From positions 1 to 64,000 of the forward strand of contig NZ_ATVA01000013.1 of assembly GCF_000420485.1 (NCBI RefSeq): a DNA stretch of 64,000 nucleotides, in the 5' to 3' direction. Shown piece after piece: positions 7,413-15,148 of this stretch. How positions within the stretch are numbered: position 1 is the stretch's first letter; each line of letters opens with the position of its first letter. The notes under the pieces were generated by a model. The model searched no databases. It worked only from the letters and a program-made list of their open reading frames with translations, and was not told the DNA's origin. The DNA is from Paucidesulfovibrio longus DSM 6739. GTDB lineage: Bacteria; Desulfobacterota; Desulfovibrionia; Desulfovibrionales; Desulfovibrionaceae. Made by a program: the position numbers and the translations under genes.

Positions 7413-9122
7413 TCAGCGTCTTCGATCCTGGGCTTCAAGGATTTTCCGGCACTCGGACAAATAGGGCTGGGCCTGCGGATATTCGGCCACGCATTCCAGT
7501 TGGGGAAGCGCTTCGCGCACCCTGCCGAGATTCATGAGCCCGATTCCGAGACAGAGCCGAAGGTTGGGATCATCCGGAAACGCGCTCAGCCCACGCGAGA
7601 GCATCTGAACGGCCTCCTCTGTTCGGGCGTTTCGGTTGAGCAGCATCCCCAGGCCGAGAAAAGCCTTGTTGTCCGGCGCATGGGCCAAGGCGCGCCGATA
7701 CAGTTTTTCGGCCACTGGATCCCGCTGCTCAGGGGCATATTGGGAAGCATAATCGCCCTGATCGAATGTCATGCCGAGTCTTGCGAAGAAATCCGCGAAT
7801 TCCGCAGAGAGGTGCGGTGCGTCTGCTGTTTCCAGCGTGTCGACAAACCCCGGAAGCGCGTCGTGATAGCCTTGTTTGAGCGATTTTCCCCAGGCATGGA
7901 CCTGTTCGAACTCCAGTTCCGGATCCATGTCGAGCCAAAGCAGATCCTCTTCGCGATTCATCCAGACTTCATCCGAGATTCCGAAGCGCTGGCGAGCCTG
8001 CTCGTACAGCTCCGTCCCCGGCAGGACGGTGAGCACATGAAACAGCGTCACGAGCGGTCGTATTTCAGTCAGCAATTGTGCGCTTTCCCGTATCGATTCG
8101 GCGGTTTCGCCGGGATTCCCGTAAATGATATACGCTCGCGCCACCATCCCGTATCGGGTGGTCAAGTCGAAGGCCCGCCGAATCTGCGCATTGTCGGTTT
8201 TCTTGCGCAGCCTTTCGCGAACGGCAGGCGAACCGCTCTCCACGCCGTAACTGATCTGGACGCACCCTGCGGACCGCATGGCCTCGAGAATTTCCTCATC
8301 GACCCGGTCCACGCGGGAAATGGCCTGCCATGCCGCCCCTGGAACCCGTTCCCGCAGAAGTCGACAGAATTCGAGCACATACTCGCGCCGAAGGGTGAAC
8401 GTATCGTCCGAAACGTAGAAAAACCCGACTCCTCGCGCCGCAAGCCTTTGCACCTGCCGCGCCAGGTATTCGGGGGAATGGAACCGCACCTTCGCCCCCC
8501 AGAACCTGGGAGAACCGCAAAAGGTGCATTTGCCGGGACAACCGCGCGACAGAATCACATGCTGGAACGTGAAATATTTGGAAGGATCAGGAAGTTCGTC
8601 CAGATTTTCAATCAGCGCGGCGCAATCATTTTCCCGCACGCCCTCCCCTTCACGCCAGGAAAGGCCGGAAACAGTAGAAAGAGGCGCGCCGCACTCCAAA
8701 GCATCCAGAAATGCCGGGAATGCCCGTTCTCCTTCTCCACGTATAATGAAATCAACATATTCGAAATTTTCTAGAAAAAATCTAGAAAGAAAAGTCGCGC
8801 CGATTCCACCGAATACGACTCGGACGTCAGGCAGAATCCGTTTGGCAGCCTTGGCCGCATCCAGCGCGCCCCAACGGTTGGCCGCGAACACGGAGACGGC
8901 GAGAACGTCCGGGGCGATCTCGCAGAGTTCCGCTTCCATGATGTCGGGTTTGCCGCGTAGGGAATGCCAATTCGCAACAACGACGTCGTGCCCCGACTCG
9001 ATGAGCGCGGCAGCGAGGTAATACAGCCCGATGGGCATGGCGGCTACGTTTTCCGCCTCGGTCCGATCATGCAGGAAGTAGGGATAGACCAGCAGTATCT
9101 TCATGGCTTTGGAACATGTCAC
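7413..9122 (-). CDS. Cobalamin-binding radical SAM protein with C-terminal TPRs
   Basis: A 569-residue protein. Residues about 7-140 are a B12-binding Rossmann-like domain (KILLVYPYF; DVLAVSVFAANR; VVFGGIGAT). The radical SAM core carries the 4Fe-4S motif CPGKCTFC (195-202) and spans to about 420 (VDRVDEEILEAMRSAGC, YGVESGSP, YIIYGNPGET). The last ~100 residues hold tetratricopeptide repeats. The GTG start at 9122 has AGGAGG six bases upstream; a downstream ATG at 9104 lacks one. B12-type radical SAM proteins methylate or rearrange varied substrates, and the target here is unknown. The domain that usually binds the B12 lower ligand, DxHxxG, is not evident, so cobalamin binding is inferred from fold only. 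Confidence 0.88.
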   Translation of the reverse strand: MTCSKAMKILLVYPYFLHDRTEAENVAAMPIGLYYLAAALIESGHDVVVANWHSLRGKPDIMEAELCEIAPDVLAVSVFAANRWGALDAAKAAKRILPDVRVVFGGIGATFLSRFFLENFEYVDFIIRGEGERAFPAFLDALECGAPLSTVSGLSWREGEGVRENDCAALIENLDELPDPSKYFTFQHVILSRGCPGKCTFCGSPRFWGAKVRFHSPEYLARQVQRLAARGVGFFYVSDDTFTLRREYVLEFCRLLRERVPGAAWQAISRVDRVDEEILEAMRSAGCVQISYGVESGSPAVRERLRKKTDNAQIRRAFDLTTRYGMVARAYIIYGNPGETAESIRESAQLLTEIRPLVTLFHVLTVLPGTELYEQARQRFGISDEVWMNREEDLLWLDMDPELEFEQVHAWGKSLKQGYHDALPGFVDTLETADAPHLSAEFADFFARLGMTFDQGDYASQYAPEQRDPVAEKLYRRALAHAPDNKAFLGLGMLLNRNARTEEAVQMLSRGLSAFPDDPNLRLCLGIGLMNLGRVREALPQLECVAEYPQAQPYLSECRKILEAQDRRR

Positions 9123-9165
9123 AAAAGCCCTCCTGGGCCAAGCCGACGGGAATGCCGGGCCAGGA

Positions 9166-9202
9166 CGGCGTAAACGCCGAAGGCCCCGCTGGGCGGGGCC
9201 TT
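9166..9202 (-). terminator. Tandem hairpins ending the GAK operon
   Basis: Reading the minus strand after the stop at 9211, a 10-bp GC stem with a 3-base loop (9202-9193 with 9189-9180) is followed at once by a second 5-bp stem with a 4-base loop (9179-9175 with 9170-9166). There is no long T run, so this is either a weak intrinsic terminator or an RNA-stabilising structure. It separates the GAK operon from the radical-SAM gene. Confidence 0.6.
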
Positions 9203-9210
9203 CGGAACAG

Positions 9211-9429
9211 CTATTGCGTCTTGATATGGGAGTCAGGACCGCAAATGCTCGACAAAAATAGTGACCGTTTTTCCGTTACGTACTGTTTCCCGAACTGACA
9301 GACCCATGCGTTGGTGTTCGTGAGGAGATAGGATTTCTCGCGTTCCGTCAGTTCGTCGGCATTGACAATGCCGAAATTCGAAACCAATTCGCTCCAAGTG
9401 AAACGATTTCTGGACGATTTATCGGACAT
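9211..9429 (-). CDS. 72-residue protein, last gene of the GAK operon, unknown function
   Basis: A small protein beginning MSDKSSRNRFTWSELV with AAGGAG about 11 bases upstream. It has a hydrophilic N-terminus, a central helix-prone segment (ADELTEREKSYLLTNTNAW), two cysteines and two tryptophans, and no signal peptide or membrane segment. It lies 58 bases after the second amphi-Trp gene and directly before the hairpins that close the operon, so it is probably a co-transcribed member of the GAK cluster. I recognise no family. It could be a further small acceptor or adaptor protein, but nothing in the sequence proves that. Confidence 0.6.
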   Translation of the reverse strand: MSDKSSRNRFTWSELVSNFGIVNADELTEREKSYLLTNTNAWVCQFGKQYVTEKRSLFLSSICGPDSHIKTQ

Positions 9430-9487
9430 GATTGACTCTCGTCTCCTTGCAAAGGCGTAATTCGTTCGGGAATGAGCCACGCTTTGC

Positions 9488-9955
9488 CTATTTTCCGCCT
9501 GCGGGTTTGGGAGCAGGCTTGGCAGCCCCTTTTGAAGCCGCGTCATTGGTCTGAGCGGGTTTGTCCTTCGCAGGCGTGCTCTTTTCTCCGGCAACAGCGG
9601 CAGGCTTCTCCTTGGCCACGGAGGTTTCCGCAGCAGGAACGGAGCCAACGGCAACGGGGGTACTGTCGCAACCCTCGGCCTTCTTGGGTTCGGGTTCCTT
9701 GTCCGAAATGACCAGGGGCTCGCCTTCGTCCTCGTACGCCAGCCAGGACAATTCCAGCGAGAATTTTTCCTTGTTTTTCTTTTGCTTGGCGGAAACCTCG
9801 ATTTCAACATTTTCCGGCGGAGTCAGCGTAAGGAACTCCTCCCCTCTGCGGACAACGATGCGCCCCTCCCGAAAGCCTTTCACCAGGGCTTCAAGATAAC
9901 CAAGGGCATCTTCGTAAGCCATCACCTGTTTGACTTCGATTTTGTTCTTATCCAT
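9488..9955 (-). CDS. Amphi-Trp domain protein with long Ala/Pro/Lys-rich tail (GAK system)
   Basis: A 155-residue protein starting at ATG 9955 behind GGAGG (5-base spacing). Residues about 1-75 are an amphi-Trp domain: VMAYEDALGYLEALVKGFREGRIVV, the strand EVSAKQKKNKEKFSLELSW with the conserved Trp, then YE. Amphi-Trp domains (TIGR04354) are small proteins named for an amphipathic pattern and a near-invariant tryptophan; their function is undetermined. From about 80 on the chain is low-complexity (Ala, Lys, Pro, Glu, Thr) and ends PAPKPAGGK, probably disordered. Such a tail is not present in the other amphi-Trp protein of the operon. It lies 39 bases after the CofD-like gene. Confidence 0.85.
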   Translation of the reverse strand: MDKNKIEVKQVMAYEDALGYLEALVKGFREGRIVVRRGEEFLTLTPPENVEIEVSAKQKKNKEKFSLELSWLAYEDEGEPLVISDKEPEPKKAEGCDSTPVAVGSVPAAETSVAKEKPAAVAGEKSTPAKDKPAQTNDAASKGAAKPAPKPAGGK

Positions 9956-9994
9956 GAGTCCTCCAAAGTAAAAGGTGGAATCCAAATGAAAATG

Positions 9995-11206
9995 TCATGT
10001 CAAAGACATCAACGCCGGGACAAGTTTTTCCGGGTCGATTCCGGCTGATCCGTCCCCCTGGACCAACGGTAAGTCGATGACCTCCACGCCAAGAGCCAAA
10101 ATCCGCTTTTTTTTCAGCCCGCCGGGGTAGTTCGCATTGCGTGAATCGACCAGCACCGCGTTAAGCAATGACCCCACGGGTGCGTCCGCTCCCGCATCGC
10201 GCCGCAACAGCGCCAGCAGCCTCTCCACGAGGTCGGCAACGCTCAAGCCCACGCATTCGGGATCAGGCAGAGTGTTCGGGACATAGACCTTGGGACAGGC
10301 ATTGGCGGCCACAGCCGACCCAACCCCCGCGACGAGCAGGTTGGCAAGCACGCTTGTGTAAAAACTACCAATGGGGAAACAGATCAGGTCAGCCTCGCCG
10401 ATCAGGCGTTTCATTTTGCGCCTGACCGTGGCCTGCACTGGCGTGGGATCGTCGAGGCTCTGCACGGTCCAGATGTCCGCGATGCTTTTCTGCAACGGCG
10501 CGGATTCCTTGCCCGTGATCATGTGTTGGCCCACGATTTCCTTGCCGTCTGCGAGGCGAACGGCAAGGTGCAGATCCTTGTTGACCACGGGGCGAACCAT
10601 GCCGAGTACCCGCACCAGCTTGGAAAAGATGAATATCACCGGATCAATATGCCGTCGGTTGGCCAGGAAGCCCGCCGTGAGCACCAGATTGCCGAGGCTG
10701 GCTCCGCGCAGATCAAAATCGTCGGGCATGCGTTCGATGAATTCGCGGAAATGGTTCCGGATGATCTTGCGCATGGGGTCATGCACGCAGGCGATCAGCC
10801 GATGCCTGCCGCGCGCCAACGACTCGAGCTCCGCGATCAGTTGCTCCCGCGTATCCGTCTTGGAAAGTCGGTGCGCGAAGAGATTGAATATTTCCGGGTT
10901 GCCTTGCAGGCTGGTGTCGGCCAGGGCCATGAGCCTGTTGCGGATGTCTCCCACGGCGGGCATTGCGAATGCCTTTCGCAAAACGGCCGAGCTGCCGCCG
11001 GAATCGAACGGCGTGATCACGTGCACGGAATTGTGCGTGTACCGCACCAATTCGGAGCAGCAGTCCCGAAGGGCCGTTCCTCCGCTGAAAAAAAGAACAC
11101 GGGGACCAAGCGCCGGGGTGTGCCTGTAGCGCTCCAGCTTGAGCCTGTCCGGCACCCGGACTTCACGCGAGACGCGTATGCGCAGCGGTTCCGAACGTGC
11201 GCTCAC
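9995..11206 (-). CDS. GAK system CofD-like protein
   Basis: A 403-residue member of the CofD/YvcK fold family (TIGR04357 type). The GTG start at 11206 overlaps the HprK stop by four bases (GTGA) and has GGAGG nearby. Shared family motifs are SGGTAL (41-46), TPFDSGGSS (65-73), GDIRNR (87-92), GASLGNLVLTAGF in the middle, and the loop GSFYTSVLANLLVAG, which corresponds to GSLYTSxxPNLLV of YvcK. CofD itself is the phospholactate transferase of F420 synthesis, while YvcK controls envelope and carbon metabolism without a known reaction. No other F420 gene is in the window, so it probably has its own role, perhaps nucleotide-sugar or nucleotidyl binding. Confidence 0.9.
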   Translation of the reverse strand: MSARSEPLRIRVSREVRVPDRLKLERYRHTPALGPRVLFFSGGTALRDCCSELVRYTHNSVHVITPFDSGGSSAVLRKAFAMPAVGDIRNRLMALADTSLQGNPEIFNLFAHRLSKTDTREQLIAELESLARGRHRLIACVHDPMRKIIRNHFREFIERMPDDFDLRGASLGNLVLTAGFLANRRHIDPVIFIFSKLVRVLGMVRPVVNKDLHLAVRLADGKEIVGQHMITGKESAPLQKSIADIWTVQSLDDPTPVQATVRRKMKRLIGEADLICFPIGSFYTSVLANLLVAGVGSAVAANACPKVYVPNTLPDPECVGLSVADLVERLLALLRRDAGADAPVGSLLNAVLVDSRNANYPGGLKKKRILALGVEVIDLPLVQGDGSAGIDPEKLVPALMSLT

Positions 11207-12303
11207 GCGCCCTCCTCCCCAATCATGCCGCCTTTCAGGAAATCGATGCAGGCGTCCGCCGCAACGTCGAAATCCACGCCGCCGGAAATCTCGAAGAGGG
11301 GACAACGAGACAACAGCTCCACGTATTGCTCAACGCCGGGATCCGCTTGCGCGGCCAAGTCCGCCGGGAGATAAAACAAGCCCGTGGGCTTCATGAACGC
11401 CGCCAGGAGATCGACCCTTTCACCGGGGTCAACGCGCCTGACTACTACGGCTCCGCGGTCGCGCTTCCAGTTGAGGATGACCAGTCCGTGGAGCGGAGCT
11501 TCGAGGACAAAGCGTCCAGGACCATAGCATACGTCGATCAGTCCGTCGTATTTGCGTTCCAGGTTCCAGAGTTCGTCCGCAGGCAGGGCCATGAACCTCA
11601 CCCTGTCTTCGTCGGAAACGATGCGGGCGAGATCGGGGTTGTGCAGCGCGGTGCCGGGATTGATGCGGGGCTGCTTGGCCACGCCGAACATCATGGGACC
11701 GTCCTCTCCCGAAGATATCATCACCCTGTCGTTGCTCACGAACGTGGTTCCCCGGCTCATGAGATGCAGCGCGAGCGTGGACTTGCCCATGCCGGAAAAG
11801 CCAGCCAGGGCCAGCCCCCGGCCATTCAGGCAGACGCCCGCGGCGTGGCCAAGAAGACATCCCTGGTTCAGTTTGCGCTCTATGAAGCGATTGTTGATGA
11901 AGTTGACGACCTGATTGTCGTTTTCCAGGCAAGGGCCCACGGCGAGGTGGTGCCCGTCGCCGAAGATGAAGACCATGCCCGTGAGGCGCTTGCGGACCAC
12001 CCGCCCATCAACGAGATCAACATACTCTTCCTTGACTTTGCTCTTGCCCGGATCGGGATCCTTGATCGCATAGGTCAATCCGAGATCGGGGGCCGAGGTA
12101 TCGTGCGTCGTGACGACGATCTGCGGCCTTTGGCTTTCCGTCAGGAATTCCTTGAAATAACCACAGAGCGAATCATGGAGAGCCTTCAGGTTGGAGCGGA
12201 CTTCAATGACGTCCTCTCCGAATCGAAGCCAAAGAGAGTGCGTCGTCGGAAATTCGCTCTGAAAATGCTCTGCAAGAGCCTTGCACGTGGGAGTTTTGTT
12301 CAT
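11203..12303 (-). CDS. GAK system HprK-related kinase B
   Basis: A 366-residue protein related to HPr kinase/phosphorylase (TIGR04355 type). The C-terminal half carries the P-loop GFSGMGKST (168-176), preceded by the HPr-kinase-like GCLLGHAAGV (His153) and followed by a Ser-Asn-Asp block (VSNDRVMI, 189-196) where HprK has its catalytic Asp pair. Classical HprK phosphorylates Ser46 of HPr. No HPr or other PTS gene lies here, so the substrate is likely a protein of this operon or a small molecule. It overlaps the ATP-grasp gene upstream (ATGA, 12300-12303) and the CofD-like gene downstream (GTGA), showing tight translational coupling of the three enzymes. Confidence 0.92.
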   Translation of the reverse strand: MNKTPTCKALAEHFQSEFPTTHSLWLRFGEDVIEVRSNLKALHDSLCGYFKEFLTESQRPQIVVTTHDTSAPDLGLTYAIKDPDPGKSKVKEEYVDLVDGRVVRKRLTGMVFIFGDGHHLAVGPCLENDNQVVNFINNRFIERKLNQGCLLGHAAGVCLNGRGLALAGFSGMGKSTLALHLMSRGTTFVSNDRVMISSGEDGPMMFGVAKQPRINPGTALHNPDLARIVSDEDRVRFMALPADELWNLERKYDGLIDVCYGPGRFVLEAPLHGLVILNWKRDRGAVVVRRVDPGERVDLLAAFMKPTGLFYLPADLAAQADPGVEQYVELLSRCPLFEISGGVDFDVAADACIDFLKGGMIGEEGA

Positions 12304-13172
12304 TTGTCCACCTTCTTGAGCACATATTCCGCATAGAGTCGTGCCGCGTCAATGTTTCTGGCCTCCAGCAGCCCGCGAAATCCGCCGAACGCCGACACCT
12401 CGAAGACAAACGGCCCTTCGTCCGTGAGCGCCACGTCCACGCAGGTGAAATCGAGATCAAAAAGGGACTGGGCTTTGCGCGCCAGTTCGATGACTTCCGC
12501 AGGCGGGTCGAACGGCGCGTATTTCCCTCCGGATTCCGTGGTGGTGTTCCAGGCGCCGTTGGTCTTGCAGCGCGCATAGGTCGTCAGGTATTCACCGCCC
12601 AGGAAAGCCAGCCCCAGATCGCTGTCCTGGAGGTCGATGGTTTTCTGGATGTACATGATCGGATTCTCGGCCTTGTATTCCTCAACGGCCTTGCGGGCTT
12701 CCGGACCGTCGCGAAGCACGAACATGCCGCGCGCCTTGGAGGTGTAGAGCGGCTTGAATACGGCCTCGCCATATTCGCGCACCGCGTCCAAAGCGTGGTC
12801 AATGCTTTCTGTAATCGTCGTGGGCGGCATCGGGATTCCCGCAAGCTGCAACGTGATCGTGCAGGAAAGGCGGTCCAGAACCCTGAGGATGCTCAACGGC
12901 GAGGAAAAGACCGGCACGCCCCTTTCGGCCACATAGCGGAGGATTTCCAAGCGATCAAGAAGGTCCGGCGAATACCTGGATCCTATTTTCTTGATTATCA
13001 ATGCGTCGAGATCCATGAGATTTACGCCGTTGCAGAGAGCCCGACCGGACGGCAGGTCCAGGCGCACTTCATCGATGGCAATAAGCAGACGCTCGCCAGC
13101 GATTTCTCCAACCGTGTCGGCAAGACGCTCCGTGGACCAGCCACCTTTCGTACCAACTACTCCGATTTTCAC
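12300..13172 (-). CDS. GAK system ATP-grasp enzyme
   Basis: A 290-residue RimK-like ATP-grasp protein (TIGR04356 type). Expected features are a nucleotide-binding lysine in AVFKPLYTSKARGM (Lys140), a glycine-rich flexible loop, the acidic pair in FTCVDVALTDEG (about 242-253) and the terminal metal site PFVFEVSAFGGFRG. In that last motif the usual metal-binding Asn after the Glu is Ser, which is unusual for the fold. ATP-grasp enzymes join a carboxylate to an amine or thiol through an acyl-phosphate. Here the acceptor is unknown; RimK relatives add amino acids to protein C-termini, so the small amphi-Trp or XXXCH proteins are candidates. It is followed by the kinase gene with a 4-base overlap. 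Confidence 0.9.
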   Translation of the reverse strand: MKIGVVGTKGGWSTERLADTVGEIAGERLLIAIDEVRLDLPSGRALCNGVNLMDLDALIIKKIGSRYSPDLLDRLEILRYVAERGVPVFSSPLSILRVLDRLSCTITLQLAGIPMPPTTITESIDHALDAVREYGEAVFKPLYTSKARGMFVLRDGPEARKAVEEYKAENPIMYIQKTIDLQDSDLGLAFLGGEYLTTYARCKTNGAWNTTTESGGKYAPFDPPAEVIELARKAQSLFDLDFTCVDVALTDEGPFVFEVSAFGGFRGLLEARNIDAARLYAEYVLKKVDK

Positions 13173-13192
13173 GACGCGAACTCCGTTTATGG

Positions 13193-14848
13193 CTAGTAGT
13201 AGAGAACCTGTGCCGGAAACTTGAAACTCCGCCAGTCGTTGCCTGCGAAATTGCTGATGCGTTCCAGCAGGAACAAGGCCCGGTTGAACATTTCCCTGGC
13301 GAATCGATGGTTCAGCTCGAACCGCGTGGATGTGTAAAAGGAACGCGCCAAGGCAAAGGCCATGCGGGCCTCAAACGTCTCGTCACCCTGCGACTGGCTG
13401 AATTCCTTTGCGAATCGGTGGAATTCGCCGATGATTCCGTTCAATCGCGCGCGCATGGCGTCCTGGAATATCGGCATCCGGAAATTGGAAACAAGAAACA
13501 CGGAAACATCCTGGACGTAGTCGTAATCGCGCGAGCGGTAGAGATCGATGAAATGGATCTGCTGGCCCGCATGGTCGTAGACCACGTTGTTGACGTTGAA
13601 GTCTCCGTGAATGAACACCGTGAACGGCGCTTCCAGTTCGGCTTCCAGCTCGGCGCAACGCGAAAGCAGCTCGTTCGAGCCGGAAATGCGCGAATCGCCG
13701 AGCCGCCTTGATTCGCGACGAAATTCCGGATGGACCTGCAGCACGTCCTCCAGGCGGGAATTGAGCTGCCGGATGAAATCGACCTTAACGGGTTCGCGGC
13801 GCATGGTCGTTTCCCAGACATTTCGGACGGTCTGCTCGAAAACGAATACCGCGTTGGAGAGGAAATCCTCGTCCGACCCCAGCACGACCTCGTCGAGCGT
13901 GCAGCCCGGCAGAAACTCGACCAGCAAGGAAGCCCGGCTTCCGTCCTCATGGTATCCGTAGACGTCCGCCACAAGGCCGGGGAAGATCGCCTTCCAGCGC
14001 TCTATGTTATCGCGTTCCTTGCGGATCTTCTCCAAGCCGCCTTCCTTGTAGATTCCGCCGTGCACATCCATCCCGTCGGTGTCGCCGCCATGCTCCCTGC
14101 GCTCCACCCGTCCGATGCGGCAACCCGACCTCGTTCCCCAGATGGACTGGAAGTCGATGTCGCTGAAGGATTCGGAAAATCCGGACTTGGAAAGGGTCTG
14201 TTGCAGGGAGTCGAACTGCTCGATCTTGATGCGCTCTCCGAGAATGGAAAAGATCAGGGCTTCCCCGATGTTCAGGAGACTGTCGCCGATGCGCTCCAGA
14301 TAGCGGAAGATGAAGAGCACCGTGACCAGGCTCTGAACGTTTCGGCCTGAACCGAGATCCACCAGCAGCCTGTCGAAGTTCTCCTTGTACATCCGGTCCA
14401 GCTCGTACTCGGCTTTGCAGATAGCCAGGGCCGCGGACATGTCCTCCTTGCGGAAGGCGTCCAGAATCCCGGCAAGGCTGGCGCTGATCAGGGCATAGAG
14501 TTCTTCGCTCGGATACTCATCCAGTTGGCGGGTGTCCTGGAGATACCCCACCTGCCGGACGATGTTCACGCAGTAGTCCGCGATGCGCTCCAGATTGACG
14601 CACATGACCTGCATGGACCGAATTTTGTTCACCTGGCGCGAGTCGAGCTGCTTGTCGGAATGAATCCGGGAGTAGCACTTGTTTTCGATGATGGTCTTGA
14701 GATTGTCGACATAGTCGTCACGGGAGACGATGCGATTGTAGAGCTGCCTCCCCGGAGCCGATACAAAGTCCGCGGTGGCGCGCACCTGCTTCTCCACTTC
14801 CAGAACGATGAACCTGAAATTCTCGTCCAGTCCTTCAAAGGCGATCAT
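13193..14848 (-). CDS. PhoU domain fused to an aminoglycoside-phosphotransferase-like kinase (GAK operon)
   Basis: A 551-residue two-domain protein. Residues 1-220 are a PhoU-type helical bundle with both metal-site repeats (NLERIADYCVNI at 85-96; RYLERIGDSLLNIGEALIF at 182-200). A linker of about 50 residues follows. Residues about 265-550 are a phosphotransferase of the APH/choline-kinase type, with the catalytic loop HGDFNVNN (414-421) and the metal Asp in HFIDLYRS (Asp435). The N-lobe lysine is not obvious (IYKEGGLEKIRKE near 267-280 is the best candidate). The fusion suggests control of a small-molecule or protein kinase by a PhoU sensor. It starts 3 bases after the amphi-Trp stop, so it is part of the operon. 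Confidence 0.85.
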   Translation of the reverse strand: MIAFEGLDENFRFIVLEVEKQVRATADFVSAPGRQLYNRIVSRDDYVDNLKTIIENKCYSRIHSDKQLDSRQVNKIRSMQVMCVNLERIADYCVNIVRQVGYLQDTRQLDEYPSEELYALISASLAGILDAFRKEDMSAALAICKAEYELDRMYKENFDRLLVDLGSGRNVQSLVTVLFIFRYLERIGDSLLNIGEALIFSILGERIKIEQFDSLQQTLSKSGFSESFSDIDFQSIWGTRSGCRIGRVERREHGGDTDGMDVHGGIYKEGGLEKIRKERDNIERWKAIFPGLVADVYGYHEDGSRASLLVEFLPGCTLDEVVLGSDEDFLSNAVFVFEQTVRNVWETTMRREPVKVDFIRQLNSRLEDVLQVHPEFRRESRRLGDSRISGSNELLSRCAELEAELEAPFTVFIHGDFNVNNVVYDHAGQQIHFIDLYRSRDYDYVQDVSVFLVSNFRMPIFQDAMRARLNGIIGEFHRFAKEFSQSQGDETFEARMAFALARSFYTSTRFELNHRFAREMFNRALFLLERISNFAGNDWRSFKFPAQVLYY

Positions 14849-14851
14849 GGC

Positions 14852-15124
14852 TTAGGATTCGACCTTGATGTCTTTGACGGACGGACCGCTGTCCAGGCCG
14901 TATTCCTTCCAGCCCACCTTGATGCTGATCTTGCTCTCGCCGCCCTTTTTCTTGGCTTTGACCTCGAAGTTCAAAAGTCCGCAGGGGGTCATGACGATTT
15001 CGTCCGCATCCGTGGAAAGGACGATGCGCCCCTTTTCAAATCCGTCCACCAGGGCGTCCAGAAAATTGCGGATGGAATTGTTGTCCTGAATGGATTCAAA
15101 CATGAATTTCTTGTCGCTGGCCAT
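14852..15124 (-). CDS. Amphi-Trp domain protein, short form (GAK system)
   Basis: A 90-residue protein that is essentially one amphi-Trp domain: NSIRNFLDALVDGFEKGRIVL, then FEVKAKKKGGESKISIKVGW with the conserved Trp, then KEYGLD. Its layout matches the domain at 9488-9955 but without the disordered tail. ATG 15124 (MASDKKF) is preferred because AGGGG lies 8 bases before it; the ATG two codons upstream at 15130 would be only 2 bases away. It sits between the PHP-like gene and the PhoU-kinase gene with a 3-base gap to the latter. Its role may be as the small substrate or effector of the neighbouring enzymes, which is inference. Confidence 0.88.
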   Translation of the reverse strand: MASDKKFMFESIQDNNSIRNFLDALVDGFEKGRIVLSTDADEIVMTPCGLLNFEVKAKKKGGESKISIKVGWKEYGLDSGPSVKDIKVES

Positions 15125-15148
15125 GTGCATTGCCCCTTTGCCGCTCGC

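Noticed and set aside
6351-8774. An 807-residue plus-strand frame across the radical SAM region.
   Set aside because: It covers two opposite-strand genes, one with clear CxxxCxxC and B12 motifs, and reads as low-complexity Arg/His/Pro sequence.
9995-11206. CofD of F420 biosynthesis.
   Set aside because: No other F420 gene is nearby, motifs are closer to YvcK/GAK-type, and the gene is embedded in the GAK operon.
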